NCBI RefSeq assembly: GCF_963924675.1 | Contig: NC_089234.1 | Location: forward strand, 65,560,088 to 65,624,087 | Length of the DNA: 64,000 nt | Direction of reading: 5' to 3' | DNA from: Phocoena phocoena | Taxonomy: Eukaryota; Chordata; Mammalia; Artiodactyla; Phocoenidae | Part shown: positions 44,430 through 55,425 of the stretch, piece by piece | Layout: every line of letters begins with the position of its first letter | Position numbering within the stretch: the stretch's first letter is position 1 | Program-made: the position numbers and the translations under genes | The notes under the pieces: model-generated | Databases searched by the model: none | What the model saw: the letters and a program-made list of their open reading frames with translations, nothing else | Told to the model about the DNA's origin: nothing

Positions 44430-44985
44430 GTCTCTTGCTATGTAACAAATTGCCCTGAAATTTAGTGGCTTACACAGCAGTGTTTATCGTCTGTCATTTT
44501 CTGTGGATCAGGAATCTGGACATAGCTTGGCTTGGTCCTCTGGTTGAGGATCTGTCCCAAGTCTCAGTCAAGTTGTGAGCTGGGGCTGCAGTCTATCTGA
44601 AGTCTCAGCCAGGGAAGTATCTGCTTTCAAACTTACTCACATGGTTTTTGACAGGATTCAGTACATCTCAGGTTGTTAGGCTGGCTGTTAGAGTCCACCT
44701 TCAGTTCCTTATCATGTGTGCTGCTCCAAAAAGCAGCTCGCAGCATGGCAGATGGTTTCATCAGAATGAACCAAGTGATAAGGTGAGGGAGCATTTGAGG
44801 GAGACAAAAGGCACAGTCTTTTATAACCTAATCTTGGACGTGACGTCTCATTTTGGGTGTATTCTATTCATGAGAAGCAAGTCACTAGATCCAGCCTACA
44901 CTCGAGAGAAGGGGAATCCACATAGCTGTAAATACTGGGAGGCAGGGGTCATTGGGGGCCATTTTAGAAGCCGAGTATCACGCAT
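44430..44985 (-). mobile_element. MaLR-type (MLT1-like) solo LTR
   Basis: Reverse orientation: TTGCTATGTAACAAATTGCCC, TTTTCTGTGGATCAGGAATC, CCTTCAGTTCCTTATCATG, AGCTCGCAGCATGGCAGATGG, TATAACCTAATCTTGGACGTG, CAAGTCACTAGATCCAGCC and a terminal GGGGGCCATTTTAGAAGCC. Full-length by this pattern. The 115-codon + strand frame at 44648-44995 is antisense to the LTR and not a gene. Confidence 0.6.
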
Positions 44986-45243
44986 TGCAAAATAACAAGT
45001 TATCCTCATGATAATTTTTATCAGCCTCAAGGGTATAGGTCACTAGATAGAGGTTTCCCACTTTACTCAGGTCAGTCTCACTCAAATACTTTTAACACAG
45101 TTTTATAAAAATTAGCTATTTTACATCAAGAAACTACAGATAATACATTGAATATGTGGGGTACATTACAACAATGATTTTTAAAAGTCAGTGTTTATCT
45201 GTGATGCTTCATAAGTGTATCTTCAATGTAACGGTATTTGGCA

Positions 45244-45288
45244 GGTGTGTGCGTGTGTGTGTGCGAGTGTACGCGTGCACGTGTGACT
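45244..45288 (+). repeat. Imperfect GT/GC-rich microsatellite
   Basis: GTGTGTGCGTGTGTGTGTGC followed by alternating purine-pyrimidine GTGTACGCGTGCACGTGTG, a potential left-handed DNA tract. Confidence 0.8.
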
Positions 45289-45591
45289 CCATGGGGCCCT
45301 GGACAAGGAAATCCTGCTATTTAATAAGGGGAGGTGGATTCGTGTTGAAGAACCATACCTGATTTATAACAAAATCATATTTCTTTGGATTATTATATGA
45401 TAGGTATTTTACTGAAGTGTAACATACATACAAAGAAGTGCAAACTCAGAAATGTACAGCTTCATGACATTTTGCAGAGTGAAAACACCATGTAATCAAG
45501 AAATGGAACATTATCAGTATGCTAGGAGCATGCCATGTGTGCCTGCCCAGTCATTAACCTTCTGAAAAGTAACCATTGTTCTCTACCACTA

Positions 45592-45966
45592 TCTTAGTCC
45601 AGTCAGGCTGCTATAGCAAAATACTATAGACTGGGTGGTTTGTAAATAACACAAATTTATTTCTCACAGTTCTGGAGGCTCCAAGACTGAGATGAGGGTG
45701 CCAGTATAGTTGAATTCTGGAGAGAACCCTCTTCTGGTTTGCAGACTGCCATATTCTCATTGTATCCTCACATGGATGAGAGCAGAAAGCAGCAAGCTCT
45801 CTTGTGATTCCTGTAAGGTACTAATCTCATTCATGAGGTCAGCCTTCATGACCTCATCTAATCCTAAAGACCTCCCAAAAGCTCACCTCCTAATACCACC
45901 ACATAGGGGAAGGAGGAAGGTTTCAATATATGGATTTTGAAAGTACACAAACATTCAGTCCATAAA
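45592..45966 (-). mobile_element. MaLR LTR (MSTA/MLT1A-like), reverse
   Basis: TATCTTAGTCCAGTCAGGCTG, ATAGACTGGGTGGTTTGTAA, TTTCTCACAGTTCTGGAGGC, TCCTCACATGGATGAGAGC, CTCATTCATGAGGTCAG, CACCTCCTAATACCACCACA and a CATTCAGTCCATAAA end match this MaLR LTR in reverse. It is inserted in an older L1. Confidence 0.85.
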
Positions 45967-46709
45967 AGCAATCGTAAATTAGTGTTGTCTGTTATTTTTT
46001 CAGTTTGTATAAATGGAATCAAGTATGTACACATTTACCACAGGCTTATTTTACTCAAAATGATTTGTGAGATTCAACTATGACATTTTGTCTTGCAAGT
46101 TTCGTTCATTTTCATGGGTGAAAAAAAGTATTCTAAGGTTTTGGCAATTAGTAGTAGTGCTGCTGTGAACATTCTTTGTACATTTCTTTTAGCACATGTG
46201 AATACATTTCCAATGGATACATACCTAGGAGTGTCCTAGGTCATCATATATGATGTATTCAGTTTTAGAAGATATTACCAGTTTCTAAAGATTTTTTTAG
46301 ATCAATTTTATATACACCTGAAGTGCTCGAGTGTTGGTTTTTAAGCTGTTCCACATTTTAGCCAACACTTGATAGTATTAGTCTTTTCATTTTAGCCATT
46401 CTAGTTGCTGTGTAGTGGTATTGCATTTTAATATGCATTTCCTTGATGGATGTGGACATAGAGAACCTTTTCATATGTTTATTGACCGTTTGAAATTCCT
46501 GTGTTGTGAAGTACCTATTTAAGACTCTTAGCTATTTTATAAATGAGTCTTCTGATTTTTTAAAATCGATTTATAAGATTCTTATACATTCTAGATGCTT
46601 GTCATTGGTCAGATAAATGTATTGTGAATGTCTTCTTCCACTCTGGCTTGCTTTTCACCTCGTGGCTTATTCGAGACAAATAATTTTTATTTTAATAAAA
46701 GCCCGTACA

Positions 46710-46744
46710 ACATTGTAAAACAGCTATACCCCAGTAAAAAAATA
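46710..46744 (+). mobile_element. Minimal L1 3'-end insertion (35 bp) with 16-bp duplication
   Basis: The segment ACATTGTAAAACAGCTATAC then CCCAGTAAAAAAAT is the reverse complement of the L1 3' end seen at 14820. It is bounded by AATAAAAGCCCGTACA (46694-46709) and AATAAAAGCCAGTACA (46745-46760), 15 of 16 identical. An extremely 5'-truncated insertion. Confidence 0.8.
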
Positions 46745-47124
46745 AATAAAAGCCAGTACATTAATTGGACTTTTCCTTTATGGTTAGTAACTTTTTGTCC
46801 TGTTTAAGAAATAATTGCTGAACCTCAAGGTCATGAGATTGCATGGTAGCTCTATTGTTTTTTCTTTCATATTTAAATGTACAGTCCACCTGGAATTGAC
46901 ATCTGACTATGTTGCGAGATAAAAGTCAAGATACATTTTTCCCATGTGGATATCCTGTAGACTTGTTAAAATTACTGAATCCATCATTTTCCCACTTCAC
47001 TTCAAGGTCAGCTTTGTCATAAATCGAGTGACTGTATATATGTCGATCTATTTCTGGACTAACTTGAGGAGAATTGACATCTTTACAATCCTGAATCTTC
47101 TCATGAATGAACACGGTAAATTGT

Positions 47125-47415
47125 ATTTGTTGTCTATTGCTACATAACAAATTACCACAAGTTTAACAGCTTACAACAGATTTATTGTCTCAGGGTTTCT
47201 ATGAGTTGGTAATCAGGGTGCAAATTAGCTGGATTCTTATTCAGGGTCTCACCAGGCTAAAAGCAAGGTGGTGCCCAGGACTGCTATCTCAGCTGAGCCT
47301 TGCAGCCGTCATCACTTTCTGTAAGATTTAACTCTGAAAACCTCAAACTATACAGTGATAAGCCCAAGTTGCATGTTATATTCCTTTTGATCTCCCTAGA
47401 TCCCTCTCCTCTGTT
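47125..47415 (-). mobile_element. MaLR-type LTR fragment, reverse
   Basis: GTCTATTGCTACATAACAAAT, TACCACAAGTTTAACAGCTT, TTATTGTCTCAGGGTTTC and a GGGTCTCACCAGGCTAAAAG segment form the left part of the same LTR type as 44430-44985, degraded towards the right. Confidence 0.6.
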
Positions 47416-48589
47416 TAGACGGTGAAACCAAATTTTCTGCTCAAATGGTAACAGAATTTCTTCCTTAGAAGCAGTAGTATAGCATTAAGATAATTTATTC
47501 AGTAGTGCTAATTTGATCTTTTGAAATCTGACAGTAAGGAGGAATGGAGAGAGAAGGGGGCTTGGTTTGTCATATAATTGTGAAACTCTCAACTTTCTCA
47601 TTGTTGGCATCCTTACAAACAGAGCTAAATCATACACATATTTGTGGATAATTGGATAATAATTGCTAGCTTATTTACTTGAGTTTTGCACTGAGCTTCT
47701 CTAGTAAAAGATCAAATAAAGGATCAAATAAAGTAACTTTATTAATTTAAAATATACACCCATTCCAAACATTTCATTTTATTTGCCCTTTGAAATGAGT
47801 GTGTGACTAAAACCACTAATTATATTGTATGAAGCTGTCTTAGTGTATAATGAGGGGAAACAGCATTAAAATCAGGAGCGAAGAAGTCAAGCTCCTGTTA
47901 TATCAGGTTACGTCCTTAAACCTTCATATTTTGGGAGAGTTGCCTCCTACCATAAAATGTTTCAGAGGGATGACTGCTGGCTATTAGGAAATTTCAAGTG
48001 ACTTCATCAGAAACGAAGAAGAGTACTTGATGACTCAGTAAATCTTGTGAGTTTTGCCAATTATGAAATTATTCTATATGGAAAGACTCTTTGGAATGAG
48101 GTTGGATTCAGAAATAGAAGAAAATCACAGTTAGGAAGTAAATTGAGACTGCTTTTGAAAACCTGTTAGGACTATAAATGTCAGTTTATAATGCCATTTA
48201 ATTGCTACATGAGAGCTCTATTATAAAGCACCATCTATGGTTAGCTCATATCTTAGGAGAGCTACCTCCTCCCCACTGGAGTTAGAACTTTCTCAGGACT
48301 TTAAAACATATTAGTTAACTGTTAGATCAAGTCCTTTATTGCATCCTCTTTCTACTTGTATTATTTAAGTATCACTGAGCAGGTGAGAATTGCAGCAGTG
48401 TCTGACTCTCATTTATATCCACCCTGTGGGAAGAAAAATTGAAAAAGTTCCAAACTTAAAAGCAAATATTTTTGAATAAAATCACTGTACTCCACATTAT
48501 TATCATGGTGAGCAGCAATATGCTATATGACATTTCCAATACCAAGTCTTGTGGAGAAAGTATTTTGTACTAATTGATACGACCTGGGG
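47416..48589. other. Intronic sequence without recognised features
   Basis: Nothing assignable. Confidence 0.45.
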
Positions 48590-48840
48590 TAGTAGAAAAG
48601 TATGGCCTGTGAAATGTGGCAGGCATGAGTTTGAATCTCCACTGGATAAATCTTTATTGAACTGAACACTTCCCGCTAAATATTAATGTAGTGATCTTGG
48701 GCATTTATATCTGGCCAATAATTGATAGGCTGGATAATTTATATTTTTAAACCTCAGTTTCCTCATCTGTAAAATAGATCAAAATTTGTGCAAAGTGTTA
48801 TGAGATGATAGTATACATAAGTAGTTAAAAGAATGCTAAC
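48590..48840 (+). repeat. MIR SINE with an internal extra segment
   Basis: GTATGGCCTGTGAAATGTGGC, GAGTTTGAATCTCCACT, GTGATCTTGGGCA and AACCTCAGTTTCCTCATCTG, TAAAATAGATC. About 80 bp between the early core and the GTGATCTTGGGCA segment, and a further AT-rich piece after it, do not fit MIR and suggest a small insertion. Confidence 0.7.
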
Positions 48841-49367
48841 TTCCTTTCTGCTACCTGGTATTATTCTTTAGACATTTAGATTTTTATTCCTTACTTGTTT
48901 TACCTGGCTTTTATTGATTTTTTTAAAATACCATTTAAAACATTACAAAGCATTACAAACAAAAATTGTGAGCCAAGGAGACATTTCAGGGATGTTTGAA
49001 AGGTCAGCTTAATGGAATTGTAGACACTTTGTGAAAGTTCGTTTGTTTGTTTGTTTGTTGCTTTTGTTTTTAATCTCAGAGCTGAGAGCAGGGATGATAA
49101 CATGGGTTTTATAATCCAAATATCTAATTATCCACATCTCAAATACACCAAATCAAATAAATAAGGTTAGGAGGACAGTTATTACCAAGTAACTTTAAAA
49201 TCAAGGACATTTAACCAGATGAACTTTTTCTAAAAGAGAATACCCATGTAGAAAAGAATGCACTTTATTTTGAAATACTTTCTGCTGTATGAACACCTAT
49301 AACATTTTAGTGCGCTCATTTGTTTTCGTGTCCTTCTGCTGGATTGTGGGACATTTGAGAGTAGAGT
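48841..49367. other. Intronic sequence with a short GTTT repeat
   Basis: (GTTT)5 at about 49040-49060. The rest is unrecognised. Confidence 0.5.
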
Positions 49368-49440
49368 CTGTTTTCTTTCTTTTTTTCTGTCTTCCTTCCT
49401 TCCTCCCTCCCACACTCTCCCTCCCTCCCTTGTTTCCTTC
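49368..49440 (+). repeat. Pyrimidine-rich simple sequence (CCTT/CCCT)
   Basis: TTTCTTTCTTTTTTT, CTTCCTTCCTTCC and CTCCCTCCCTCCC-type units, low complexity. The flanks (GTTTAATACACAGTAAGCACT, AATAAATGAAC) may be a degraded L2 3' end. Confidence 0.75.
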
Positions 49441-51073
49441 CTATTTACCTTGTTTAATACACAGTAAGCACTAATTTTTAAATAAATGAACAAACACAGG
49501 AATGAGGAAAAAACAGTGGTCAAAATGATGGTATTTGAATTAAAATATAGTGAAGCTAAGAGTGCAGAAATACAAGTAGCAATGTAGGGAATGAGTAGAC
49601 ATTTTGAATGATCATGGGCCCTTTGTAAATTTATCAAGTACAGAGTAGTTATGACTCCTGGTATATACTCTTCAGGGATGGGGTATCGTCTTCATAAAAT
49701 TACTCAGAAGCATGAATAGAAATAAAAAGTCACATAAAAGTAAAATCAAAGAAGAAAAGAGGAATCAGTCCAAGAGAAACAGACTAGGTATCCTGAGAAA
49801 GTGGAGACCGCTACTTTCTAGCAAAACTTTCAAGACTCTGAACAGAATAGCCTAAATCAATATATTTTACGTCATTAAAGTGAACTGATTTTAATTAAAA
49901 TAATAAAGATCCAGTGACCCATTGATTGGACAATAATCTAGGTCATAAAAATTGCAAGGCCCTGTTCTGTAATTTGTACTCAACCCAGAAGCCTCTGGCC
50001 CTCTGTCTATCTTAAGGCAAATCCCCAGATGCAAAATTATTATACTTTTAAGCACTATCATTCCAAATACAAGGGCTTTGTAAAATTGTACTTGGCTGAC
50101 AAAATTGAAGCACGTACCCACACTAAACATTATGCCGTGTAATTTTTTTTTCCCACTGGCAGGTTATGTTGCCTTGTTAATACATTCAAAATGCCTGTTT
50201 TGAACAAAGAATTCACAAATTCATCTGGCTTATCATTTATTCATTCAGCTTTTTTAGTTTTGTTTCATTAGTAAAAAAAATTCAATGGAAATATGTTCAT
50301 AATTTTCTGGAAACTATTAAGTGCATTTTGGTTATATGGATGACACAGTAAGATTTAATAATAGCTGTACTGAATTTAGAGAGACCAGAGGGAAACTCAC
50401 CAGTTGTTAAGATCTCAGTGCATTTACCATATTCTTTGGACTTAAAGATTAAGAAACACATTTTTTTCAGGACATCCAGAATTGATCAGGATGGTATGGC
50501 ACGGTAACTGGCTTCTGCCAACATGGCCACAAAATACTTACATTTTAATCAGAATGTTTATTTATTTGTGATTTTGGTCACAAGTACAAAGTATTGAATA
50601 GCTTAGAAACTAACATTAGCTAACTAGTGAAGTGCCCCCCCCCCAGGAAAATTTATATACTAAGCCAGTTTATAATTAGAAGATGGCTTGGTGAGTGTAG
50701 AATCAGAACCAGATCAGTTGGTTGAATGTCAGAGAGTCACCAATTCTATGTAATCCCTGATAAAAGGAAACATGGGTCCATTGAATTCACATTAGCTGGT
50801 CAGGGTATATGCTTGCCTTAATAGTGTAAAAGACACACTGATAGCCCCTTTTGCTTTATATTTTCTTCAAAGAATGTAAGCTGCAATGTATTAGAGATGC
50901 GTTTTCTCAATTATAATCACAATTCAGTTCTGCCTTTCTGAGATAACATCCTAGACATCTTAGCTGCCTTTAGAATCACATTTTTATGGACATTTTCTCA
51001 AGTTATTGCTGCATCTGGTAATCCACGTTGCTCTATTTGTGGATACCCTAATTCTTAAGCCTTATTAGCAGCT
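49441..51073. other. Intronic sequence without recognised features
   Basis: A C-run at about 50635-50644 is the only notable mark. No gene or repeat recognised. Confidence 0.45.
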
Positions 51074-51591
51074 ACTGTAGTTGTCTACTGCTGCATAACA
51101 AATTACCCCGAACCTTAGTGGCTTGAAGGGACACCATTTATTCTCTCACAGTTTCTGTGGATCAGGAATCCTGGGGTGACTTAGCTGAATGGTCTTGTCT
51201 CAGGTTGTCTCATGAGGTTCCAGTCAAGGTGTTAGCTGTAGTTACAGTATATGAAGACTTGATTGGGACTGAGGAATCTGGTTTTAAGATTACTCCTGTG
51301 GCTGTTGACATGAGGGTTAAGTTCTTCCCCACGCGGGCTACACACAAAATGGCTTTCCTCTGAGGAAGTGATGAGAGAAAGATGTGTGTGCACGCATGAA
51401 CGAGTGAGCAAGTGAACTAGAGACACGTGAAAACAGAAATCAGTTCTGTGTAACCTAATCTCGGAAGTGGCATACCATTAATTTTGTCCATATTCTATTG
51501 GTCACATAGACCAATTCTGCCACAATATGGGATGGAATATCAAAAAGGTGTGAATACCAGGATTTGAGGATCCTGGGGATTGTTTGCCACA
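51074..51591 (-). mobile_element. MaLR-type LTR, left copy of a possible proviral pair
   Basis: TGTCTACTGCTGCATAACAAA, TTACCCCGAACCTTAGTGGC, TCACAGTTTCTGTGGATCAGG, CTGTGTAACCTAATCTCGG, TTCTATTGGTCACATAGACC and GGGATTGTTTGCCACA give the LTR in reverse orientation. Sequence to the right fits MaLR internal region, and a second LTR copy lies at 53051. Confidence 0.6.
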
Positions 51592-53050
51592 CTTTGCCCT
51601 CTGGCCCCCAATGATTCATAACCTTTGCACATTCAAAATATAATCACCCTCTCCCAAGGCCACCCCAAGCCTCATCTCATTACAGTATCAGCTCCTAATC
51701 TAGAATCTCATTACATGGATCAGGTTCATGTATGTATAATATTCCTTGGGTGTAGTTCTGTAGGTGTAGCTTCTCCAGGACTGTTCATCTTCATTTGAAG
51801 GCCTGTAAACTAAAGCGATAGGTTATCTGTCTTTTCATAATCAACATACAAATGTGAGCCAGGCATAGGATAAGCACCGTAGATATATCTAATAAGAAAG
51901 GGGGAAAACAGAAGATACACAGGATTCTTTGCTACCTAAGAGTCCTAAAATCCAACCAGAAGAATGTTGGGAATTTCTTGATTAGGACTCTGTCCTACCC
52001 CTACCCAGGACTTACTCTCCATGGAGTGTGGCTCCATTTTGGCTTTAACCCGAGTCACACTGTTTTCCTCATGAAAGGTAGCACATGCTTCCAGCTCAGT
52101 AGTCTTCTGAGTAGTCTGATTTCTGCTTTTAGAAGTTTGGTGGCCCAAAGTCTCTTCTTATTTGCACTGTTTTTATTTCTTTCATTCTAAGCTGGCAGTG
52201 TTTCTGCTGATACAGTTCTTTTAAAAACAGATTCGTTCATCTCTTGATGGATACTCCATTAGACAGAAGCCACCCCAAAAGTCTCTTTGAGATAAGCCTC
52301 TTTCTGTCTTGGTTTTCTGCTGAAACAGTGAAGGTTGATTCCTAAAACCTTAAACCACTATCGCTTGAGAGGATTTGTGAGCCATGCTTTTAAGAAAGGC
52401 CTTTGTTCGGAGGCATACCCTTTGATCGGTTCAAGATCTTACAGGCACACTTTTGCTTCATCTTTATATATACTTTCCCCCAGAGTTCCCTGCATATGGT
52501 CCTTGCTTGGGAGCCATTTATTAATATTCCCATTGTTTGACTTCTAACAAAGGCACAGATCTTGGAGTTAAGACTTGTTTGAAGTATTAGATTTTGTTTA
52601 ACAGCCTCCTCCTCCCTTTTGTAGCTAATCTTTCCCTTATTGCATTTTATTCTATTGCATTTTATTCTAAAGAGGGAGAAGCAGCTAGGTGGCATTTTCC
52701 ATACTCTAGTTGGAAATGTCACTAGCTAGATCACCCAATTCATTAGGTATATTTTCTACCTTCTACATTTCCACATGTGACTGGCCAAACTTTCTGTCAC
52801 TGTATAACAAGGGTTCTCTTTCTGCCCGTTTCTAATAAGATTTTGCTCACTTTCTTTTAAGTCCTCACCCCTAGCTTTCACAAAATAAAAATTCTATGAA
52901 TAGTGTATTCAAGGTATTTTAAGACCTCACTAGCATGCTCCTCAAAATTCTTACAGTTTATTCAGCTCCGTTTGTTACCTAGTTACAAAGCTTTTCTAAC
53001 ATTTTAAATTTTTATTATGGAAGAACTTCTTGTATGAAAATATATATTTG
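51592..53050 (-). mobile_element. Probable MaLR internal region, non-coding relic
   Basis: CTTTGCCCTCTGGCCCCCAAT, CTTTGCACATTCAAAATATA, CTCATTACAGTATCAGCTCC, GAGCCAGGCATAGGATAAGC and later segments match what I recall of MaLR internal sequence in reverse. About 1.46 kb. Only short broken frames (up to 110 codons) remain and no retroviral domain is recognisable. Confidence 0.45.
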
Positions 53051-53121
53051 CTATTTATGGTTGCATAACAAAGTATGCAAAACTTGTCTTCTTACGACAA
53101 TAAATATTTTCTGTCTCATAG

Positions 53122-53176
<55 letters not shown>

Positions 53177-53580
53177 CCTGGAATGTCTTAGCTGGTTGAG
53201 TTTGGCTTAGCGTCTCTCATAAGGTTGCAGAAGGTATTGGGCAGAGTTATAGTTTCTGAAGTTCTAATTGGGCTGAAGGATCACATCCAAGCTCTCCCAT
53301 GTGGTTTTAGCAGGAGGCTTCAGTTCTTCACTGCTGGGCTTCTCTCAGAGGGCTTCTCACAAGATAACTCCCTCCAAAGCAAATGATGAAAGAGGGAGAG
53401 AAAAGGCAGGCTTTTAAAACCTAATCTTGGAAGTACACCATGACTTCTGTAATAATCTATTGGCCATACATTCCAGCCTTAGTAAAATGTGGAAGGAGCT
53501 AGATGCAGTTTTGAATATCAGGAGGAGGCAGGGATCATTGGGCTATCCCAGCTGCCATGGATGCTGTCTGTTCAAATTTA
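53051..53580 (-). mobile_element. MaLR-type LTR, right copy, with internal GT microsatellite
   Basis: CTATTTATGGTTGCATAACAA, GTCTTAGCTGGTTGAGTTTGG, CTCCCATGTGGTTTTAGCAGG, TTAAAACCTAATCTTGGAAG and GAGGAGGCAGGGATCATTGGG. Same orientation as the left LTR but strongly diverged. The position of the usual CACAGTTTCTGTGG segment is taken by a pure GT repeat. Confidence 0.6.
53124..53171 (+). repeat. (GT)24 microsatellite
   Basis: 48 nt of uninterrupted GT inside the right MaLR LTR. A pure run of this length is likely polymorphic. Confidence 0.97.
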
Positions 53581-53639
53581 GAAAGCACTAAAAAAGGAGG
53601 GGTTAAAACACAGCTCCCTATTCTGGGGGGAAAAAATGG

Positions 53640-54545
53640 CAGTTTCTTAAAAACAACCCAAACCTAAATTTATACTTACCTTATGACCCAGCAATCACAT
53701 TCCTGGGTATTTATTTCAGAGAAATGAACATTTATGTCCACACAAACACATATGCATGATTTTAAATAACAATTTTGTTTGTAATAGTCAAAAAATGGAA
53801 TGACCAAAACGGCCTTCAACATATGAATGGTTAAACCAACTGTGATACGTCCACACAATGGACTACTACTCAGCAGTAAAAAGGAATAAACTCAGGCTTC
53901 CCTGGTGGCGCAGTGGTTGAGAGTCCGCCTGCCAATGCAGGGGACGCGGGTTCGTGCCCCAGTCCGGGAAGATCCCACATGCCACGGAGTGGCTGGGCCC
54001 GTGAGCCATGGCCGCTGAGCCCGCGCGTCCAGAGCCTGTGCTCTGCAGCGGGAGAGGCCACAACGGTGAGAGGCCGCAAAAAAAAAAACAAAAACAAAAA
54101 ACAAAAAACAGGAATAAACTCTTGATAGGTGCAACAATTTGAATAGACCTGAAGGGCATATACTGAGTGAAAAAAAAATCAATCTCAAAAGGTCACATAC
54201 TGAATGATTCCATTTATATAGCATTCTTGAGATAAAAATATAAAGAACAGATTCGCAGTTGCCAGGGTTTAGAGATAGTTGAGGGGAGAGTGTGGGTGTG
54301 ACTGTAAAAGAGAGTGTGAGGGAGATCTTTGTGATATAGAATAGTTCTGAATCTTGGTTGTGGTGGTGGTTACATAAATCTGTATATGGGATAAAATGGC
54401 ATGGAACTCTACACACTTTGTGCCAGTAGCAAATGATATTATACTTTATTTATGTACACAATGTAACCATGAGGCAAACTGGGTACATGGGATCTCTCTG
54501 TACTCTCTTGAAACTTCCTGTAGATATATAATCTTTTCAAAATAA
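53640..54545 (+). mobile_element. Old L1 3' end, split by a CHR SINE
   Basis: TTATGACCCAGCAATCACATT, CTGGGTATTTATTTCAGAG, GTAATAGTCAAAAAATGGAA, CCACACAATGGACTACTACTC then, after the SINE, TGAATAGACCTGAAGGGC, CATACTGAATGATTCCATTT, AGAACAGATTCGCAGTTGCC and a 3' AACTCTACACACTTTGTGCC. Continuous L1 order on the + strand, decayed. Confidence 0.82.
53894..54109 (+). mobile_element. CHR-type SINE with 12-bp target duplication, nested in old L1
   Basis: Full forward copy. The 3' module is shortened to GAGAGGCCGCAAAAA (GCGTACC missing), then an A-rich tail with AAAAAC units. It is flanked by AGGAATAAACTC at 53882-53893 and 54110-54121. Confidence 0.95.
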
Positions 54546-54562
54546 AGAGTTAAAAAATAAAA

Positions 54563-54652
54563 CATGGCTTCTCAAGTCAGAGAGACTGTATTCAAATCCC
54601 AGTTCTTTCACCTATTAACGGTGTACCAGTGGATATACATTGCTTAATCTTT
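54563..54652 (+). repeat. MIR SINE, 5' part
   Basis: TGGCTTCTCAAGTCAGAGAG, TTCAAATCCCAGTTCTTTCAC and a CATTGCTTAATC segment match the MIR 5' half and core. Confidence 0.65.
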
Positions 54653-55317
54653 TTTTATTGGTTTAAAAAATTCCAGTTAATTTTTAAAGATAACTTGTAG
54701 TGACATAAATTTTATGCTGAGGTTAGTAAGGAAACATCTGGAAGTGAAAGCACATGAGACTTGAGGTTCTATCTTCCTTTTCTTCCTACTTTTCAAATCT
54801 GTTCCAGAGAGGTAGTATGGGAGAGGCAGAGGGGGAGAGTGAAGTCCTTCTAGAATTTAATGGTCAACACGTAAGTCATCACTTGTGTTATTCTTACCAT
54901 GGGGTGGCATTTTTGAAAGGTTTATTTTCTTCCTTGACCGTGGCCGTGGCATAAGCCTTTGATACTTTCCTAAACTATTGGTCCCAGCTTTTGTGTTATT
55001 CATCCCCCATCCCAATCCATGGTTCTTATTTAGTACTATTAGTAATTTCATTGTGTCTTATCTTAGACCGTAAAATACAGTTTCATTTTAAGTCATTTAT
55101 AGCTAATAATCTCTCTGCCACTGTCTTAAGTATATGTATAAACAGTTGCCATGTATTGTTCTAGTTATACATTTTTATTAACTATATTACTTCCTGCTTT
55201 TGAATATTGATTTACAGTCCAACGCTTTCATTTCCAGAGCTCCTAGAGATGGAATCATTGCATTTTTTCATGCATAAAAGGAGGATGGTACCCATAAGTA
55301 GGTATTTTCCTCAAAAT
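54653..55317. other. Intronic sequence without recognised features
   Basis: Nothing assignable apart from loosely L1- or LTR-like words. Confidence 0.4.
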
Positions 55318-55425
55318 AGCCACTTTCCTCATTTGCAAAATGGGATTATAATATCTAATTTAAAGACTTGCTATGGGGATCAAATGAGATAATGGTTGTA
55401 AAAGGCATAGGACATTGCCCATGTT
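55318..55425 (+). repeat. MIR SINE, 3' part
   Basis: CTTTCCTCATTTGCAAAATGG, GATTATAATATC, GGGGATCAAATGAGATAATGG and TTGTAAAAGGCATAGGAC. Confidence 0.75.

Larger units (their letters stand above)
45390..47110 (-). mobile_element. Old L1 fragment, reverse, interrupted by an LTR
   Basis: ACTGAAGTGTAACATACATAC and AGTGTTGTCTGTTATTTTTTC lie on either side of the LTR at 45592-45966. The L1 pattern then continues with TGCTGCTGTGAACATTC, AGCCATTCTAGTTGCTGTG, GCATTTCCTTGATGGATGTG, ATTCTAGATGCTTGTCATTGG and CCACCTGGAATTGACATC. The frame is destroyed. Confidence 0.7.

Noticed and set aside
44648..44995. 115-codon + strand frame
   Set aside because: It lies antisense within a MaLR-type LTR and has no recognisable domain.
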